Below, in pieces: positions 7,906 to 16,758 of a DNA stretch of 64,000 nucleotides (position 1 is the stretch's first letter; the number at the start of each line of letters is the position of its first letter). Source of the stretch: Hymenobacter sp. CRA2. Lineage in GTDB: Bacteria > Bacteroidota > Bacteroidia > Cytophagales > Hymenobacteraceae. Position numbers and translations under genes: made by a program. Location of the stretch: assembly GCF_002007105.1 (NCBI RefSeq), contig NZ_MVBC01000005.1:1-64000 (forward strand), written 5' to 3'. The notes under the pieces are model-generated. The model saw only the letters and a list, made by a program, of their open reading frames with translations, had not been told where the DNA came from and did no database searches.

Positions 7906-9120
7906 GTGAAAAAAACCTACTGGCTGCTATACGCCCTGCTGTTCGGAGTCCTGGCGGCCTTGCTGCCCCACACGGGGTACGGCCCGGATCTGTCTTCCTG
8001 GATTCTGTGGGCGCAGCACATTCACGCGCTGGGCTTGGGCGAAGCCTACACGATTCCGGACAATAATTACCCGCCCGTTTACCTGTACATCCTTTGGCTG
8101 TACGGCAAGCTGGCGGGCAGTTCGGCGGCCATCCGGGAGCAGGTGTACTACTTGAGGCTGCTCACGCTGCCCTTCGATTTTGCGGGGGCACTGCTGGCGG
8201 CTTCGGTGGTGCGGCGGCCCGCCCGGCGCTTTGCCGCGTCGCTGCTGCTGCTCGGCAACGTGGCCTATCTGTACAATACCCTGCTGTGGGGGCAGACCGA
8301 TGCCATCTACAGCTGCTTTGTATTCGCAGCGTTTCTGCTGGCCAGCCGCCAGCGCACCGCCGGCAGCTGCTGGTTTTTTGTACTGGCCGTCAACACCAAG
8401 CTGCAAGCCATGGTGTTTCTGCCGGCGCTGCTGTTGCTGTGGCTGCCAGTATGGGTTGCAGAGCGAAAACAGCTGCCGCGGGCGCTGGCCGGTGGCCTAC
8501 TGCTGCAAGTCCTGCTGCTCGTGCCGTTTTTCAAGGCCGGTGGCTGGGCGTACCTGGCCAAGCTCCTGGCCGTAGGGCAGCACGCGGTGGGCTACTACCC
8601 ATTTTTGTCGATGAATGCCTACAACATCTGGTATTTGCTGGTGGGCAAGGACCAGATCGGCCTTTCGGATACGCTGCCGTACCTCGGCCTGACGTACCGA
8701 ACGTGGGGGCTGGTATGGTTTGGCCTAGCCGCGGCCATCATTTTGCTGCCGCTGGCGCGCGAAACCCGGAGCCGCTTGCTGGGCGAGGCCCGGCCACTCG
8801 ACGCCACGCGTTGGCTGCTGGCCTTTGGGCTGCTGCCGCTGGCTTTCTGCTTTTTCAACACCCAGATGCACGAGCGGTACTGGCACAGCGCGCTACTGTT
8901 TCTGGCCGCCTACGGATTTCGCTCGGGGCGTTACGGCCTGCTGGCGGTCTGCTCGGTGGCGTATTACCTCAATCTAAATCAGGTGCTGCGGGCTGCCCCC
9001 CAATTCGTGCCCATCCCGGAGCCAGTGGTAGCCCTGCTGTTTGCCGCTGTGCTGCTGCTCGGCACTTACCAGCTGTACCGGCCGGGTACCCCGCCCACAC
9101 TGCGTAGCTTTGAAGCATGA
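7906..9120 (+). CDS. GT-C type membrane glycosyltransferase, Gpi18/COG5542-like (paralog 3 of 4)
   Basis: A 404-aa protein when started at GTG 7906 (VKKTYWLLYALL), ten bases after the previous stop; a GTG at 7879 would overlap paralog 2 by 17 bases and add nine polar residues. The N-terminal motif here is NNYPPVYLYILW, the canonical COG5542 form with PP, whereas the other three copies have NP. Others: LLWGQTDAIYSCF, NTKLQAMVFLPALLLLWLP and FNTQMHERYWHS. It is the shortest copy. Its stop overlaps the next start in ATGA (9117-9120), so translation of paralog 4 is probably coupled. Confidence 0.75.
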   Translation: MKKTYWLLYALLFGVLAALLPHTGYGPDLSSWILWAQHIHALGLGEAYTIPDNNYPPVYLYILWLYGKLAGSSAAIREQVYYLRLLTLPFDFAGALLAASVVRRPARRFAASLLLLGNVAYLYNTLLWGQTDAIYSCFVFAAFLLASRQRTAGSCWFFVLAVNTKLQAMVFLPALLLLWLPVWVAERKQLPRALAGGLLLQVLLLVPFFKAGGWAYLAKLLAVGQHAVGYYPFLSMNAYNIWYLLVGKDQIGLSDTLPYLGLTYRTWGLVWFGLAAAIILLPLARETRSRLLGEARPLDATRWLLAFGLLPLAFCFFNTQMHERYWHSALLFLAAYGFRSGRYGLLAVCSVAYYLNLNQVLRAAPQFVPIPEPVVALLFAAVLLLGTYQLYRPGTPPTLRSFEA

Positions 9121-10394
9121 TGACTAGGTTCCGGCACACCGGGCGTTATGCAGGCCTGCGTCGGCTGGTTTTCTGGCGTTTCGGCCCGCTCTACGTTCTG
9201 CTGTTCAGCCTGCTGCTGGCGCTGGCCGGCCCTACGGCGTACCCCGGCGACTTGGAATACTGGCAGAAGTGGTCGGTGCACATCTTCCGCCGGGGCCTGA
9301 GCAACGCCTACGAGCTGCCTGGCCTCGACTACAATCCGCTTTACCACTACTTCCTGTGGGCGTTCGGGCAGCTGGCGGGCAGCGAAGCCGCTATTCAGTC
9401 GCACGTGCACGGGCTGAAGGTTTTCACGCTGCTATTTGACTTTGCCGGGGCCGTACTGGCTGCTTCGTTTTTGCGCGGGGCCTGGCAGCGCTTTGTCGGG
9501 TCGTTGTGGCTGCTGCTCAATGTGGGCTACCTCTACAACACGCTGATCTGGCAGCAAGTAGACGCCATTTATACCACGCTGGTCTTTGCCGCCGTGGTAC
9601 TGGCCCTGCGCCGGCACGGGGCAGCCAGCCTGGTGGCTTACGTGCTGGCGCTCAATGCCAAACTGCAGGCCATTGTGTTTTTGCCGCCGCTGCTGCTGCT
9701 GTGGTTGCCGTTGTGGCGCCAGGCCGGCCGGCAACTGGCGCTGGGCCTGGCCGCGGCCACTGTGGTGCAGCTGCTGCTGCTGGCCCCGTTTGTCTGGGGC
9801 GGCGAGCGAAGCTACCTGGGGCACATCATTGGCATCAATACCTCGGCCGTCAGCGTGTACCCCTACGTTACCGTCAACACCTTCAACCTCTGGGTGCTGC
9901 TCATGCCCGATGCGGTGCTGTGGGTGCCCGACACCTTGGTCAAGCTCGGGCTGCGCTACCGCACCTGGGGGCTACTGGCTTTTGGCGCGGCTTCGGCGGC
10001 CGTGCTGCTGCCGCTGCTGGCACTGGCGTGGCAGCGCTGGCGCACCCGCCGCCCCTTCGCCGCTACCGATGCCCGGCAGGTGCTGCTCGTCTGCGGGCTG
10101 ATTCCGCTGGTGTTTTGCTACTTCAATACCGAAATGCACGAGCGGTACTGGCACCCGGCGGTGCTGTTTCTGGGTGCCTACGCCCTCTGTACGCGGCGGT
10201 GGCTGCCCTACGCGCTGGTATCGGTGGGCTACGCCCTGAACCTGCACGCGGTATTTAACAGCTACCACGAGCCGTCCTGGCTGCTGCGGCACCCGCGCCC
10301 GGTGGCGCTGTTGTTCACCGCGGCGCTAGGGATGGGCGCGTACTATCTGTACCTGGAAGTGCGCCGGCAGTGGGGCCGCCTGCCGCAAGGGTAG
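9117..10394 (+). CDS. GT-C type membrane glycosyltransferase, Gpi18/COG5542-like (paralog 4 of 4)
   Basis: A 425-aa protein that begins inside the ATGA overlap with paralog 3; a second ATG follows at 9120. Family motifs in order: YPGDLEYWQKWSVHIF, DYNPLYHYFLWAFGQLAGS, LIWQQVDAIYTTLVF, NAKLQAIVFLPPLLLLWLP, FNTEMHERYWHPAVL. The first motif reads DYNP in place of NYNP. It ends the operon and is followed by a bidirectional terminator shared with the converging OmpA gene. The conserved acidic loop and MHERY motif suggest that all four copies are catalytically competent. Confidence 0.75.
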   Translation: MMTRFRHTGRYAGLRRLVFWRFGPLYVLLFSLLLALAGPTAYPGDLEYWQKWSVHIFRRGLSNAYELPGLDYNPLYHYFLWAFGQLAGSEAAIQSHVHGLKVFTLLFDFAGAVLAASFLRGAWQRFVGSLWLLLNVGYLYNTLIWQQVDAIYTTLVFAAVVLALRRHGAASLVAYVLALNAKLQAIVFLPPLLLLWLPLWRQAGRQLALGLAAATVVQLLLLAPFVWGGERSYLGHIIGINTSAVSVYPYVTVNTFNLWVLLMPDAVLWVPDTLVKLGLRYRTWGLLAFGAASAAVLLPLLALAWQRWRTRRPFAATDARQVLLVCGLIPLVFCYFNTEMHERYWHPAVLFLGAYALCTRRWLPYALVSVGYALNLHAVFNSYHEPSWLLRHPRPVALLFTAALGMGAYYLYLEVRRQWGRLPQG

Positions 10395-10421
10395 GCTAGG
10401 TCTAGGCTAAACTAAACACAC

Positions 10422-10465
10422 GAATGCCCCGCCGGGCTGTCCCATAGGGGCCGGGCGGGGCATTC
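10422..10465. terminator. Bidirectional terminator between the GT-C operon and the OmpA lipoprotein gene
   Basis: A perfect 12-bp stem (10422-10433 with 10454-10465) that can extend inward through GGG/CCC pairs. It lies between converging genes, 28 bases after paralog 4 and 16 bases before the end of the OmpA gene. There is no long T-run on either side. Confidence 0.6.
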
Positions 10466-10480
10466 AGTGTATTATGGCGG

Positions 10481-11491
10481 CTACTTTGCCGCCTGCGAGT
10501 TGGAATCCAGAATCTGGAACAGCTCGTCGAGCTTGGGCGTGAGGATAATTTCGGTGCGGCGGTTCAGCGACTTGTTCTGCGGTGAGTCGTTCTGGGCTAC
10601 CGGCACGTACTGCGAGCGGCCCGAGGCCGTTACGCGCTCCGGCTGCACGCCGCCGGTGGTGAGCAACCGGGCAATTTCCGTAGCGCGCAGCGCCGACAGG
10701 TCCCAGTTGTCCTGCATGCCGGCAGTGCCCTTCAGAATAGGCACATTGTCGGTGTGGCCTTCCACCACCACGTTCACGTCGCGCTGCTCCTTGAGCACGG
10801 CCGCCAGCTTGGTCAGAGCTTCCTGGCCCTTTGGGTCGACTTTAGTGGAGCCCGATTTGAACAGCAGCTGCTCCGACAGGGACACGTACACCTTGCCGTC
10901 CTTCACTTTCACCTGCAACTCGTTGGACTTAAAGGCCAGCAGGGCATTGCTGACTTTGGCCTTGAGCGCATTCACCGCGGCGTCTTTTTCGGCTAGGGCC
11001 TTTTCCAACTCGGCCAGGCGGGCTTCGCGGCTCTTTACGTCGGCCGAGAGCTTGTCGATTTCGTTGCGGCTCTTGTTCAGGTTGGCTGACAGTTCGCCCA
11101 ACTCGGCTTCGCGCTTGGCCAGGCTCTGGGCCACTTTCTGGTACTCGTCGTTTTTGTTCGAGAGCACCTTTTCGTTGTTGCGCAGCAGCTTGTCGTAGGT
11201 GTCGCTCAGCTCGCGGTACAGGCTCTGGGTGCGGCGCAGCACGTTGCCGGTCTGGGCCGAGTCGTTGACGAGGCGGCGGTTTTCCAGGCGCAGCTCGTTG
11301 AGCGACTCAGTAGCTTTCTTCAGCTCGGCCACGGCTTCGCGGGCCTGGCGCTCGGCGGTTTCCTTGGCTTGCTCGGTGGCCGTCTGACGGGCGCGCAGGT
11401 CATCGTACTTTTTCGACGCCACGCAGCCCGGCAGGCCTAGGCTGGCTACGGCCAATGCGGCTACCAGCAGGGTAGGGGTTGACTTCTTCAC
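10481..11491 (-). CDS. OmpA-family lipoprotein with long coiled coil
   Basis: About 336 aa. I chose the GTG at 11491: it gives a lipoprotein signal (VKKSTPTLLVAAL, then SLGLPGC with the lipid-bearing Cys), and a -7-like box TACCTTGC on the minus strand at 11550-11543 lies upstream of it, so starts further out are unlikely. Residues about 30-200 form a heptad-rich coiled coil full of Glu, Lys, Ala and Arg. Residues about 205-325 are an OmpA C-terminal peptidoglycan-binding domain (VVVEGHTDNVPI, LSALRATEIARLL, NRRTEIIL). It probably ties the outer membrane to peptidoglycan across a coiled-coil spacer. Confidence 0.88.
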   Translation of the reverse strand: MKKSTPTLLVAALAVASLGLPGCVASKKYDDLRARQTATEQAKETAERQAREAVAELKKATESLNELRLENRRLVNDSAQTGNVLRRTQSLYRELSDTYDKLLRNNEKVLSNKNDEYQKVAQSLAKREAELGELSANLNKSRNEIDKLSADVKSREARLAELEKALAEKDAAVNALKAKVSNALLAFKSNELQVKVKDGKVYVSLSEQLLFKSGSTKVDPKGQEALTKLAAVLKEQRDVNVVVEGHTDNVPILKGTAGMQDNWDLSALRATEIARLLTTGGVQPERVTASGRSQYVPVAQNDSPQNKSLNRRTEIILTPKLDELFQILDSNSQAAK

Positions 11492-11697
11492 GGACAAAAA
11501 AGGGCAATACAGCCCGGCCCAACGGCTGGGCACACGGCCCCGGCAAGGTAGCGAAACCCGCGCGCATCCCGAAACGCCAACGCCTAAGACAGGCCGCGGC
11601 GGCCGACCAGGGGGCTTCAGGCAAGGAGTCCGGAATAAACGGCGCAACTATCCCAGCCTCAAATACTAACCATGCGTATGGCCTCGGGCGGCGCATT

Positions 11698-11705
11698 TAT
11701 ATTTG
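11698..11705 (+). promoter_or_regulatory. Predicted -7 box of the aldolase gene
   Basis: TATATTTG is an exact match to TAnnTTTG, 42 bases before the ATG at 11748. No convincing -33 box was seen. Confidence 0.5.
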
Positions 11706-11747
11706 CTCACCCCCTTTTTCTCATTCTCACTCCTTATTCCTGCCCTC

Positions 11748-12797
11748 ATGGCCACATCCCTCCAGCTCACTGCCGACCACGAAGCGCTGCTGCAGCACGA
11801 GTGCAAGACCATTTCCAAAGACCTGCTGCACCTGCCCGGCGCCGACTTTCTCGACCGCAGCTTCGTGCCCAGCTCCCGCTCGGCGCAGGTGATTCGCAGC
11901 CTCGGCCAGCTCTACAACTCGGGCCGCCTCGCTGGCACCGGCTACCTGAGCATCCTGCCCGTCGACCAGGGCATCGAGCACACGGCCGGCGCCTCCTTCG
12001 GCCCGAACCCGATGTACTTCGACCCCGAAAACATCATCAAGCTGGCCCTGGAAGGCGGCTGCAACGCGGTGGCTACCACTTTCGGCACCTTTGGCACGGT
12101 GGCCCGCAAGTACGCCCACAAGATTCCCTTCCTGGTCAAAATCAACCACAACGAGCTGCTGACCTACCCGAATAAGTTCGACCAGATCATGTTCGGATCG
12201 GTGGAAGAAGCCTGGAACCTGGGCGCCGCCGCCGTGGGCGCCACCATTTACTTCGGCTCCAAGGAGTCGAACCGGCAGATTCAGGAAGTATCGGCCGCCT
12301 TCGAGCGGGCCCACCAGCTGGGCATGGCCACGGTGCTCTGGTGCTACACCCGCAACGACGCCTTCAAGACCAGCGACAAAGACTACCACGTATCGGCCGA
12401 CCTTACCGGGCAGGCCAACCACCTGGGCGTAACTATCGGGGCCGACATCATCAAGCAGAAGCTGCCCGAAAACAACGGCGGCTTCACGGCCCTGAAATTC
12501 AGCAAGACCCACAAGGCCATGTACGAAACGCTCACCACCGAGCACCCCATCGACCTGACGCGCTACCAAGTGGCCAACTGCTACATGGGCCGCATCGGGC
12601 TGATCAACTCCGGCGGCGAAAGCCTCGGCGCCGGCGACCGGGACGCGGCCATCAAAACGGCCATCATCAACAAGCGCGCCGGCGGGCAGGGCCTGATTTC
12701 GGGCCGCAAGGCCTTTCAGCGGCCCTTCGCCGAGGGCGTGGATTTGCTGCACGCCATCCAAGATGTTTACCTCGACGAATCCATTACCTTAGCCTGA
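11748..12797 (+). CDS. fbaB: Class I fructose-bisphosphate aldolase (DhnA/FbaB type)
   Basis: A 349-aa enzyme of the archaeal-type class I aldolase group. It carries [20 protein letters not shown], the [20 protein letters not shown] segment, [11 protein letters not shown], and [10 protein letters not shown], which contains the likely Schiff-base lysine. The C-terminal [12 protein letters not shown] segment is a phosphate-binding loop. It splits fructose-1,6-bisphosphate into dihydroxyacetone phosphate and glyceraldehyde-3-phosphate and probably also runs in reverse for gluconeogenesis. The ATG at 11748 was chosen over an upstream in-frame start because the predicted promoter lies at 11698-11705. 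It is monocistronic, with its own terminator. Confidence 0.93.
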   Translation: MATSLQLTADHEALLQHECKTISKDLLHLPGADFLDRSFVPSSRSAQVIRSLGQLYNSGRLAGTGYLSILPVDQGIEHTAGASFGPNPMYFDPENIIKLALEGGCNAVATTFGTFGTVARKYAHKIPFLVKINHNELLTYPNKFDQIMFGSVEEAWNLGAAAVGATIYFGSKESNRQIQEVSAAFERAHQLGMATVLWCYTRNDAFKTSDKDYHVSADLTGQANHLGVTIGADIIKQKLPENNGGFTALKFSKTHKAMYETLTTEHPIDLTRYQVANCYMGRIGLINSGGESLGAGDRDAAIKTAIINKRAGGQGLISGRKAFQRPFAEGVDLLHAIQDVYLDESITLA

Positions 12798-12802
12798 TGC
12801 GG

Positions 12803-12837
12803 GGCGCGCCCAACGGCGCGCCTCGTTTCTTTTACGC
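12803..12837 (+). terminator. Terminator of the aldolase gene
   Basis: GGCGCGCC at 12803-12810, a CAAC loop and an identical palindromic GGCGCGCC at 12815-12822, followed by TCGTTTCTTTT. A compact intrinsic terminator five bases after the stop. Confidence 0.85.
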
Positions 12838-12861
12838 CTTTTCCCCGCGCTTATTGTCCCG

Positions 12862-14151
12862 ATGTACCAGGACGAGCTAAACCAGCTGATCGAGGCCACC
12901 ATTGCCGATGGCCAGTTAACCGCGAAAGAACGCAAGGTCCTGCTGCGCCGCGCCCAGAGCTTCGGCGTCGACATGGACGAGTTCGAAGTGTACCTGGACG
13001 GGCTGCTCTTCAAGCGGCGCGAGGAACTGGCGTTCTGGCGGGACAGCGAAGACGACGAAGCCGCGACTGAGGACTCGTTCGAAGAAGCCGAGGTGGAGGA
13101 AGGACGGGGCCACGATGCCCAGCGTGGCTCCTTTGCTCACAAGCCTCAAAACCGCCGCCAAATGGAAGCCGGCCGCAGCGCCCGCGGCCACGGCGACATG
13201 AGCAAGTGCCCCGCCTGCAAGGAAATCATCAGCGGGCTGAGCCACGTGTGCCCGTCCTGCGGCTTGGTTATCGACGCCGACCACGACGCGCACGGCAGCC
13301 TGGAGGAAATGATGGAGGAGCAGGAAAGCATCCTGCTCGAAGCCAAGGCGTTGGCCCGGCGGTCAGCGGCGCCGGCCACCGGCGGGGTGAGCTACCTAGC
13401 CGTGCCGCTGGGTATCATTGTGCTGGGCGCTGTGGCTATTGAGTGGAATTGGACGGTGCTGGGCTTTAGCCTGTGGGCCTTGGCCGTAGTGGTGTACCGG
13501 GTGTTGCGCAAAAAGCAACGTCCTTCGTCCAGCACCAATGCTGACGCCCCGCTGCGCCTGGCCGCGCTGCGCGACGCGTTTGAGAAGAACGAGCGGCAGA
13601 TGACCCTGTTTTTTGGCGCCGACCGCAAGGTGACGCAGGTGCTTGGCACGCTCAACCGTGAAATGGCCAGCCTGGGCGGCGCCACCGAGCCGGCGGCGCC
13701 CACCCAAACGCAGACCAAGCGGCTGTTGCGCGTGGCCATCGTGGCCACCATCCTGTTGGTCCCCGTGGCCAGCAGCATATTCCGGCAGCGCGACGAGGAA
13801 GTGCTGAAGCAGGCGCAGGCGGCGCTGGACTACGGCCGCCTCGAGGAAGCGCGCGCCCTGACCGACGACCTACACTGGGACGACGCCCGGGTGACGCTGG
13901 CGGCCCAGATTCAGGGCCAGGAACTCAGCCACCGCCTCGATTCGCTCGAAGCCCTGCTGCCGCTCAAGCACTACTCCGCCGTGCAGCAGCAACTGCAGCA
14001 ACTGACCTGGCGGCCCAACCCCACGTCCATAACCTGGACGGCGCCGGCCAGCCGCACCCCCCGGCGGGCTTTCCTGGCCCGCAAAGCCGCACTCAATGAG
14101 CAGCTGCCCGCCCGCTACCGCGTAGCCGTCGATACCACGCTGGTCGAGTAG
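12862..14151 (+). CDS. TerB-like / zinc-ribbon membrane protein, partner of the SPFH protein
   Basis: A 429-aa protein with a layered architecture. Residues 1-55 resemble a TerB-like helical domain (ELNQLIEATIADGQLTAKER). Residues 60-112 are acidic then basic linker. A zinc ribbon follows with C116-x2-C119 and C130-x2-C133 (CPACK and CPSCG). Two close membrane segments lie near residues 170-210 and a third near 288-303. The C-terminus is a soluble region of about 120 aa with a helical repeat. It ends 25 bases before the SPFH gene, so the two form an operon. The pairing resembles the zinc-ribbon and SPFH genes of the Bacillus ydjFGHI membrane-stress operon. The biochemical role is unknown. Confidence 0.6.
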   Translation: MYQDELNQLIEATIADGQLTAKERKVLLRRAQSFGVDMDEFEVYLDGLLFKRREELAFWRDSEDDEAATEDSFEEAEVEEGRGHDAQRGSFAHKPQNRRQMEAGRSARGHGDMSKCPACKEIISGLSHVCPSCGLVIDADHDAHGSLEEMMEEQESILLEAKALARRSAAPATGGVSYLAVPLGIIVLGAVAIEWNWTVLGFSLWALAVVVYRVLRKKQRPSSSTNADAPLRLAALRDAFEKNERQMTLFFGADRKVTQVLGTLNREMASLGGATEPAAPTQTQTKRLLRVAIVATILLVPVASSIFRQRDEEVLKQAQAALDYGRLEEARALTDDLHWDDARVTLAAQIQGQELSHRLDSLEALLPLKHYSAVQQQLQQLTWRPNPTSITWTAPASRTPRRAFLARKAALNEQLPARYRVAVDTTLVE

Positions 14152-14176
14152 CCGTTCACGTTCGACTTTCCTGACT

Positions 14177-15472
14177 ATGAGCTTGTTTAACGACCTCCTC
14201 TTTGGCCAGAAGCGCGAAGGCGGCTGGCTCGATGTCATCCGCTGCGACGAGCCGGACTACCTCGTCTGGAAGTGGCGTCCGGCCGGCACCGAAGGCGCCA
14301 CGCACAAGGAAAACGCCCTGCGCTTCGGCTCCTCCCTGCGCGTAAAAGACGGCGAGCTTGCCGTGTTCGTGTACCCGCAGAACGACGGCACCCAGCAGGA
14401 CTACATCCTCGGGCCACAGGACCGGATGATCCGCACGCTGAACCTGCCGGTGCTCAGCGAATTGCTCGGCGGAGCCTACGGCGGCGACTCGCCCTTCCAG
14501 GCCGAGGTGTATTTCATCAACCTGGCCGGCAACAATCAGCTGCGCTTCGGTATCCCGGAATTCGATCTGTTCGACCCGCGCTTTCCGGACCTGGGCGTGC
14601 CCTGCACCGTGCGCGGCTCGCTCACCTTCAACCTGACCAACTACCAGCAGTTCATCAAGCTGAATCGGTTGGTGAACTTCAGTCTGGAGGACTTCAACGA
14701 GCAAATTCGCAGCGCCTTCACGCGCAAGGCCAAGTCGGTGGTGGCCAACGTGCCCATCGAGCAGGGCCTGCCGGTACTGCAGATCGAACGTAAGCTTGAT
14801 GAGCTGTGCGCGCTGCTGCAGGAGCGCCTGCGGCCGGTGCTGGAAGACGATTTCGGCGTGAACCTGAAGCGCGTCGACATCGGCGCTATTGAGCTGGACA
14901 AAGCCCATCCGCACTACCAGCAGCTGAAGCTCACCACCGCCGACCAGCAAACCAAGCTGGCGCAGGCGCAGACGGATATCGGCATCGTGAACCTCGCCGA
15001 AAACGCCCGCATCCAGCGCAAAGACACCGAGCTGCAGGTGGAAGGCCGCAACTTCCCGGTGCACCAGCTCGACCTGCAAGCCAGCGTACTGCACGCCGCC
15101 GCCGACAACCTGGGCCAGATGTCGCAGCTCGGCGACGGGGGCTACAGCGCCGCCGGCCTGATGACCGGCGTGGCCGTGGGCGGCCTAGTAGGTCAGCAGA
15201 TGGGCGGAATGTTTGGCAGCCTGGGCCGCATTCCGGCCATGCCGCCTCCGCCGCCCGCCGGCCCGCTCTACCACCTGGCGTTGCGTGGGCAAACGCTCGG
15301 CACTTTCACCCTGGAGCAGCTCCGGCAAATGGCCCTGAACGGGACCCTGACCACCAATCACCACGTCTGGCGCGAAGGGTTTGCCGCCTGGGAGCTGGCC
15401 GGGCAGAGTGCCGATCTGGTACCTGTATTCGCCGAGGTGCCGCCCCCGCCGCCCGCACCGCCGCAGCCCTGA
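14177..15472 (+). CDS. SPFH-domain protein with C-terminal GYF_2 domain (YdjI-like)
   Basis: A 431-aa protein. Residues about 15-300 are an SPFH domain of the YdjI / virion-core-protein-like type (WLDVIRCDEPDYLVWKW, LRVKDGELAVFVY, VPCTVRGSLTFNLTNYQQF, then a long helix LQERLRPVLEDDFG). A Gly- and Met-rich stretch at about 315-350 follows, then a PPPPPAGP linker and a GYF_2 domain (residues 365-415, GTFTLEQLRQMALNGTL, VWREGFAAW), and a proline-rich tail. SPFH proteins form cages or rafts on membranes; GYF_2 binds proline-rich segments, of which this protein has two itself. Co-transcription with the TerB/zinc-ribbon gene suggests one membrane-associated complex. Confidence 0.82.
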   Translation: MSLFNDLLFGQKREGGWLDVIRCDEPDYLVWKWRPAGTEGATHKENALRFGSSLRVKDGELAVFVYPQNDGTQQDYILGPQDRMIRTLNLPVLSELLGGAYGGDSPFQAEVYFINLAGNNQLRFGIPEFDLFDPRFPDLGVPCTVRGSLTFNLTNYQQFIKLNRLVNFSLEDFNEQIRSAFTRKAKSVVANVPIEQGLPVLQIERKLDELCALLQERLRPVLEDDFGVNLKRVDIGAIELDKAHPHYQQLKLTTADQQTKLAQAQTDIGIVNLAENARIQRKDTELQVEGRNFPVHQLDLQASVLHAAADNLGQMSQLGDGGYSAAGLMTGVAVGGLVGQQMGGMFGSLGRIPAMPPPPPAGPLYHLALRGQTLGTFTLEQLRQMALNGTLTTNHHVWREGFAAWELAGQSADLVPVFAEVPPPPPAPPQP

Positions 15473-15564
15473 GTAGCGTGCCGAAGCGCCGCCGCTTTTA
15501 ATGATGATTTAACTCTTTACGGCCTTTGGTCCGGTGGATAGTTTCAAGTCGGCGGCTACTGGTT

Positions 15565-15572
15565 TACTTTTG
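15565..15572 (+). promoter_or_regulatory. Predicted -7 box of accD
   Basis: TACTTTTG matches TAnnTTTG exactly. It implies a 5' leader of about 105 nt before the ATG at 15683, longer than elsewhere in the window. The 210-base gap between the SPFH gene and accD holds no other gene. Confidence 0.45.
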
Positions 15573-15682
15573 TGCTGCAACCCGCGCTGCGGCGCGAGGC
15601 TCCAGCTTGCTGTATCTTCGAACCACAGCAGCGGCCGGGCCGCCGGGTTGTTCTCCCTTCATCGAATTAGTTTTTCAGCATA

Positions 15683-16558
15683 ATGGCTTGGTTTAAGCGG
15701 CAGGAAAAAGGCATCATCACTCCCACCGAGGAGAAGAAGGAAACGCCCGACGGCTTGTGGTACAAGTGCCCCGAATGCGGCACCGTGGCCGATATGGGCG
15801 AGCACCGGCGCATGCTCTACACCTGCGCCAAGTGCAACTACCACGACCGTATCGACTCGGCCGAGTACTTCGAAATCCTCTTCGACAACAACCAATTCAC
15901 GGAGATGGACGCGGACCTCACGTCCGGCGACCCGCTGAATTTCGTCGATACCAAACCGTACCCGCAGCGCATCAGCTCCACGCAGCGCAGCACCGGCCTG
16001 AAGGACGCCGTGCGCACCGCCCACGGCCCCGTGAACGGGCAGCCGCTGGTGGTAGCCTGCATGGACTTCCGCTTTATTGGCGGTTCCATGGGCTCGGTGG
16101 TGGGCGAGAAGATTGCCCGCGCCATCGACTACGCCCGCCAAAACCGCATGCCGTTCCTGATGATCAGCAAGTCGGGCGGGGCGCGCATGATGGAAGCCGG
16201 CTACTCGCTGATGCAGATGGCCAAAACCTCGGCCAAGCTGGCCCTGCTCTCAGAAGCAGGCATTCCGTACATCTCGCTGCTCACCGACCCCACCACCGGC
16301 GGCGTCACGGCCTCCTACGCCATGCTCGGGGACTTCAACATCTCCGAGCCCGGCGCCCTTATCGGCTTTGCCGGCCCCCGCGTGATTAAGGAAACCATCG
16401 GCAAGGACCTGCCCAAGGGCTTCCAGAGCGCCGAGTTCGTGCTGGAGCACGGCTTCCTCGATTTTATCGTGGATCGTAAGCAGCTGAAGCAGAGACTCAG
16501 CGACCTGTTGCTGATGCTGCACGCGGCGCCCGTACCGGCCGAGCCCGCCGCTAGCTAA
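15683..16558 (+). CDS. accD: Acetyl-CoA carboxylase carboxyltransferase subunit beta
   Basis: A 291-aa protein that matches AccD throughout. The N-terminal zinc ribbon has C29-x2-C32 and C48-x2-C51 (KCPECG, CAKC). The carboxyltransferase domain follows with [16 protein letters not shown], the oxyanion-hole segment [37 protein letters not shown] and [13 protein letters not shown]. With AccA it moves the carboxyl group from biotin to acetyl-CoA to form malonyl-CoA, the first step of fatty-acid synthesis. accA, accB and accC are not in the window, which is normal in Bacteroidota. Length and start agree with the family. Confidence 0.96.
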   Translation: MAWFKRQEKGIITPTEEKKETPDGLWYKCPECGTVADMGEHRRMLYTCAKCNYHDRIDSAEYFEILFDNNQFTEMDADLTSGDPLNFVDTKPYPQRISSTQRSTGLKDAVRTAHGPVNGQPLVVACMDFRFIGGSMGSVVGEKIARAIDYARQNRMPFLMISKSGGARMMEAGYSLMQMAKTSAKLALLSEAGIPYISLLTDPTTGGVTASYAMLGDFNISEPGALIGFAGPRVIKETIGKDLPKGFQSAEFVLEHGFLDFIVDRKQLKQRLSDLLLMLHAAPVPAEPAAS

Positions 16559-16582
16559 GCTGCTTCGGCACGCTTGTTGGAT

Positions 16583-16620
16583 AACCCCGCCCGGCTGCCA
16601 CGCGGTAGTCGGGCGGGGTT
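16583..16620 (+). terminator. Terminator of accD
   Basis: An 11-bp stem (16583-16593 with 16610-16620) with a 16-base loop, 25 bases after the stop, followed by CGTCGTTT. Confidence 0.7.
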
Positions 16621-16758
16621 CGTCGTTTCGGGCCCCAGGGTGAGCGAGAAACTTCCGGCTCAGCAGTAGGCGGTTGGTATGTTCGCTCAACCTTTTCGGC
16701 TCTGGTCGGGTAAAGCCCAACTGAAAACTCTCTCCCAACACCATTTTTCACTGACACC

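Noticed and set aside
10481-11647. 388-aa form of the OmpA lipoprotein with an N-terminal extension
   Set aside because: The extra 52 residues are Arg/Pro/Cys-rich noise that precede a clear lipoprotein signal, and a -7-like box lies within them.
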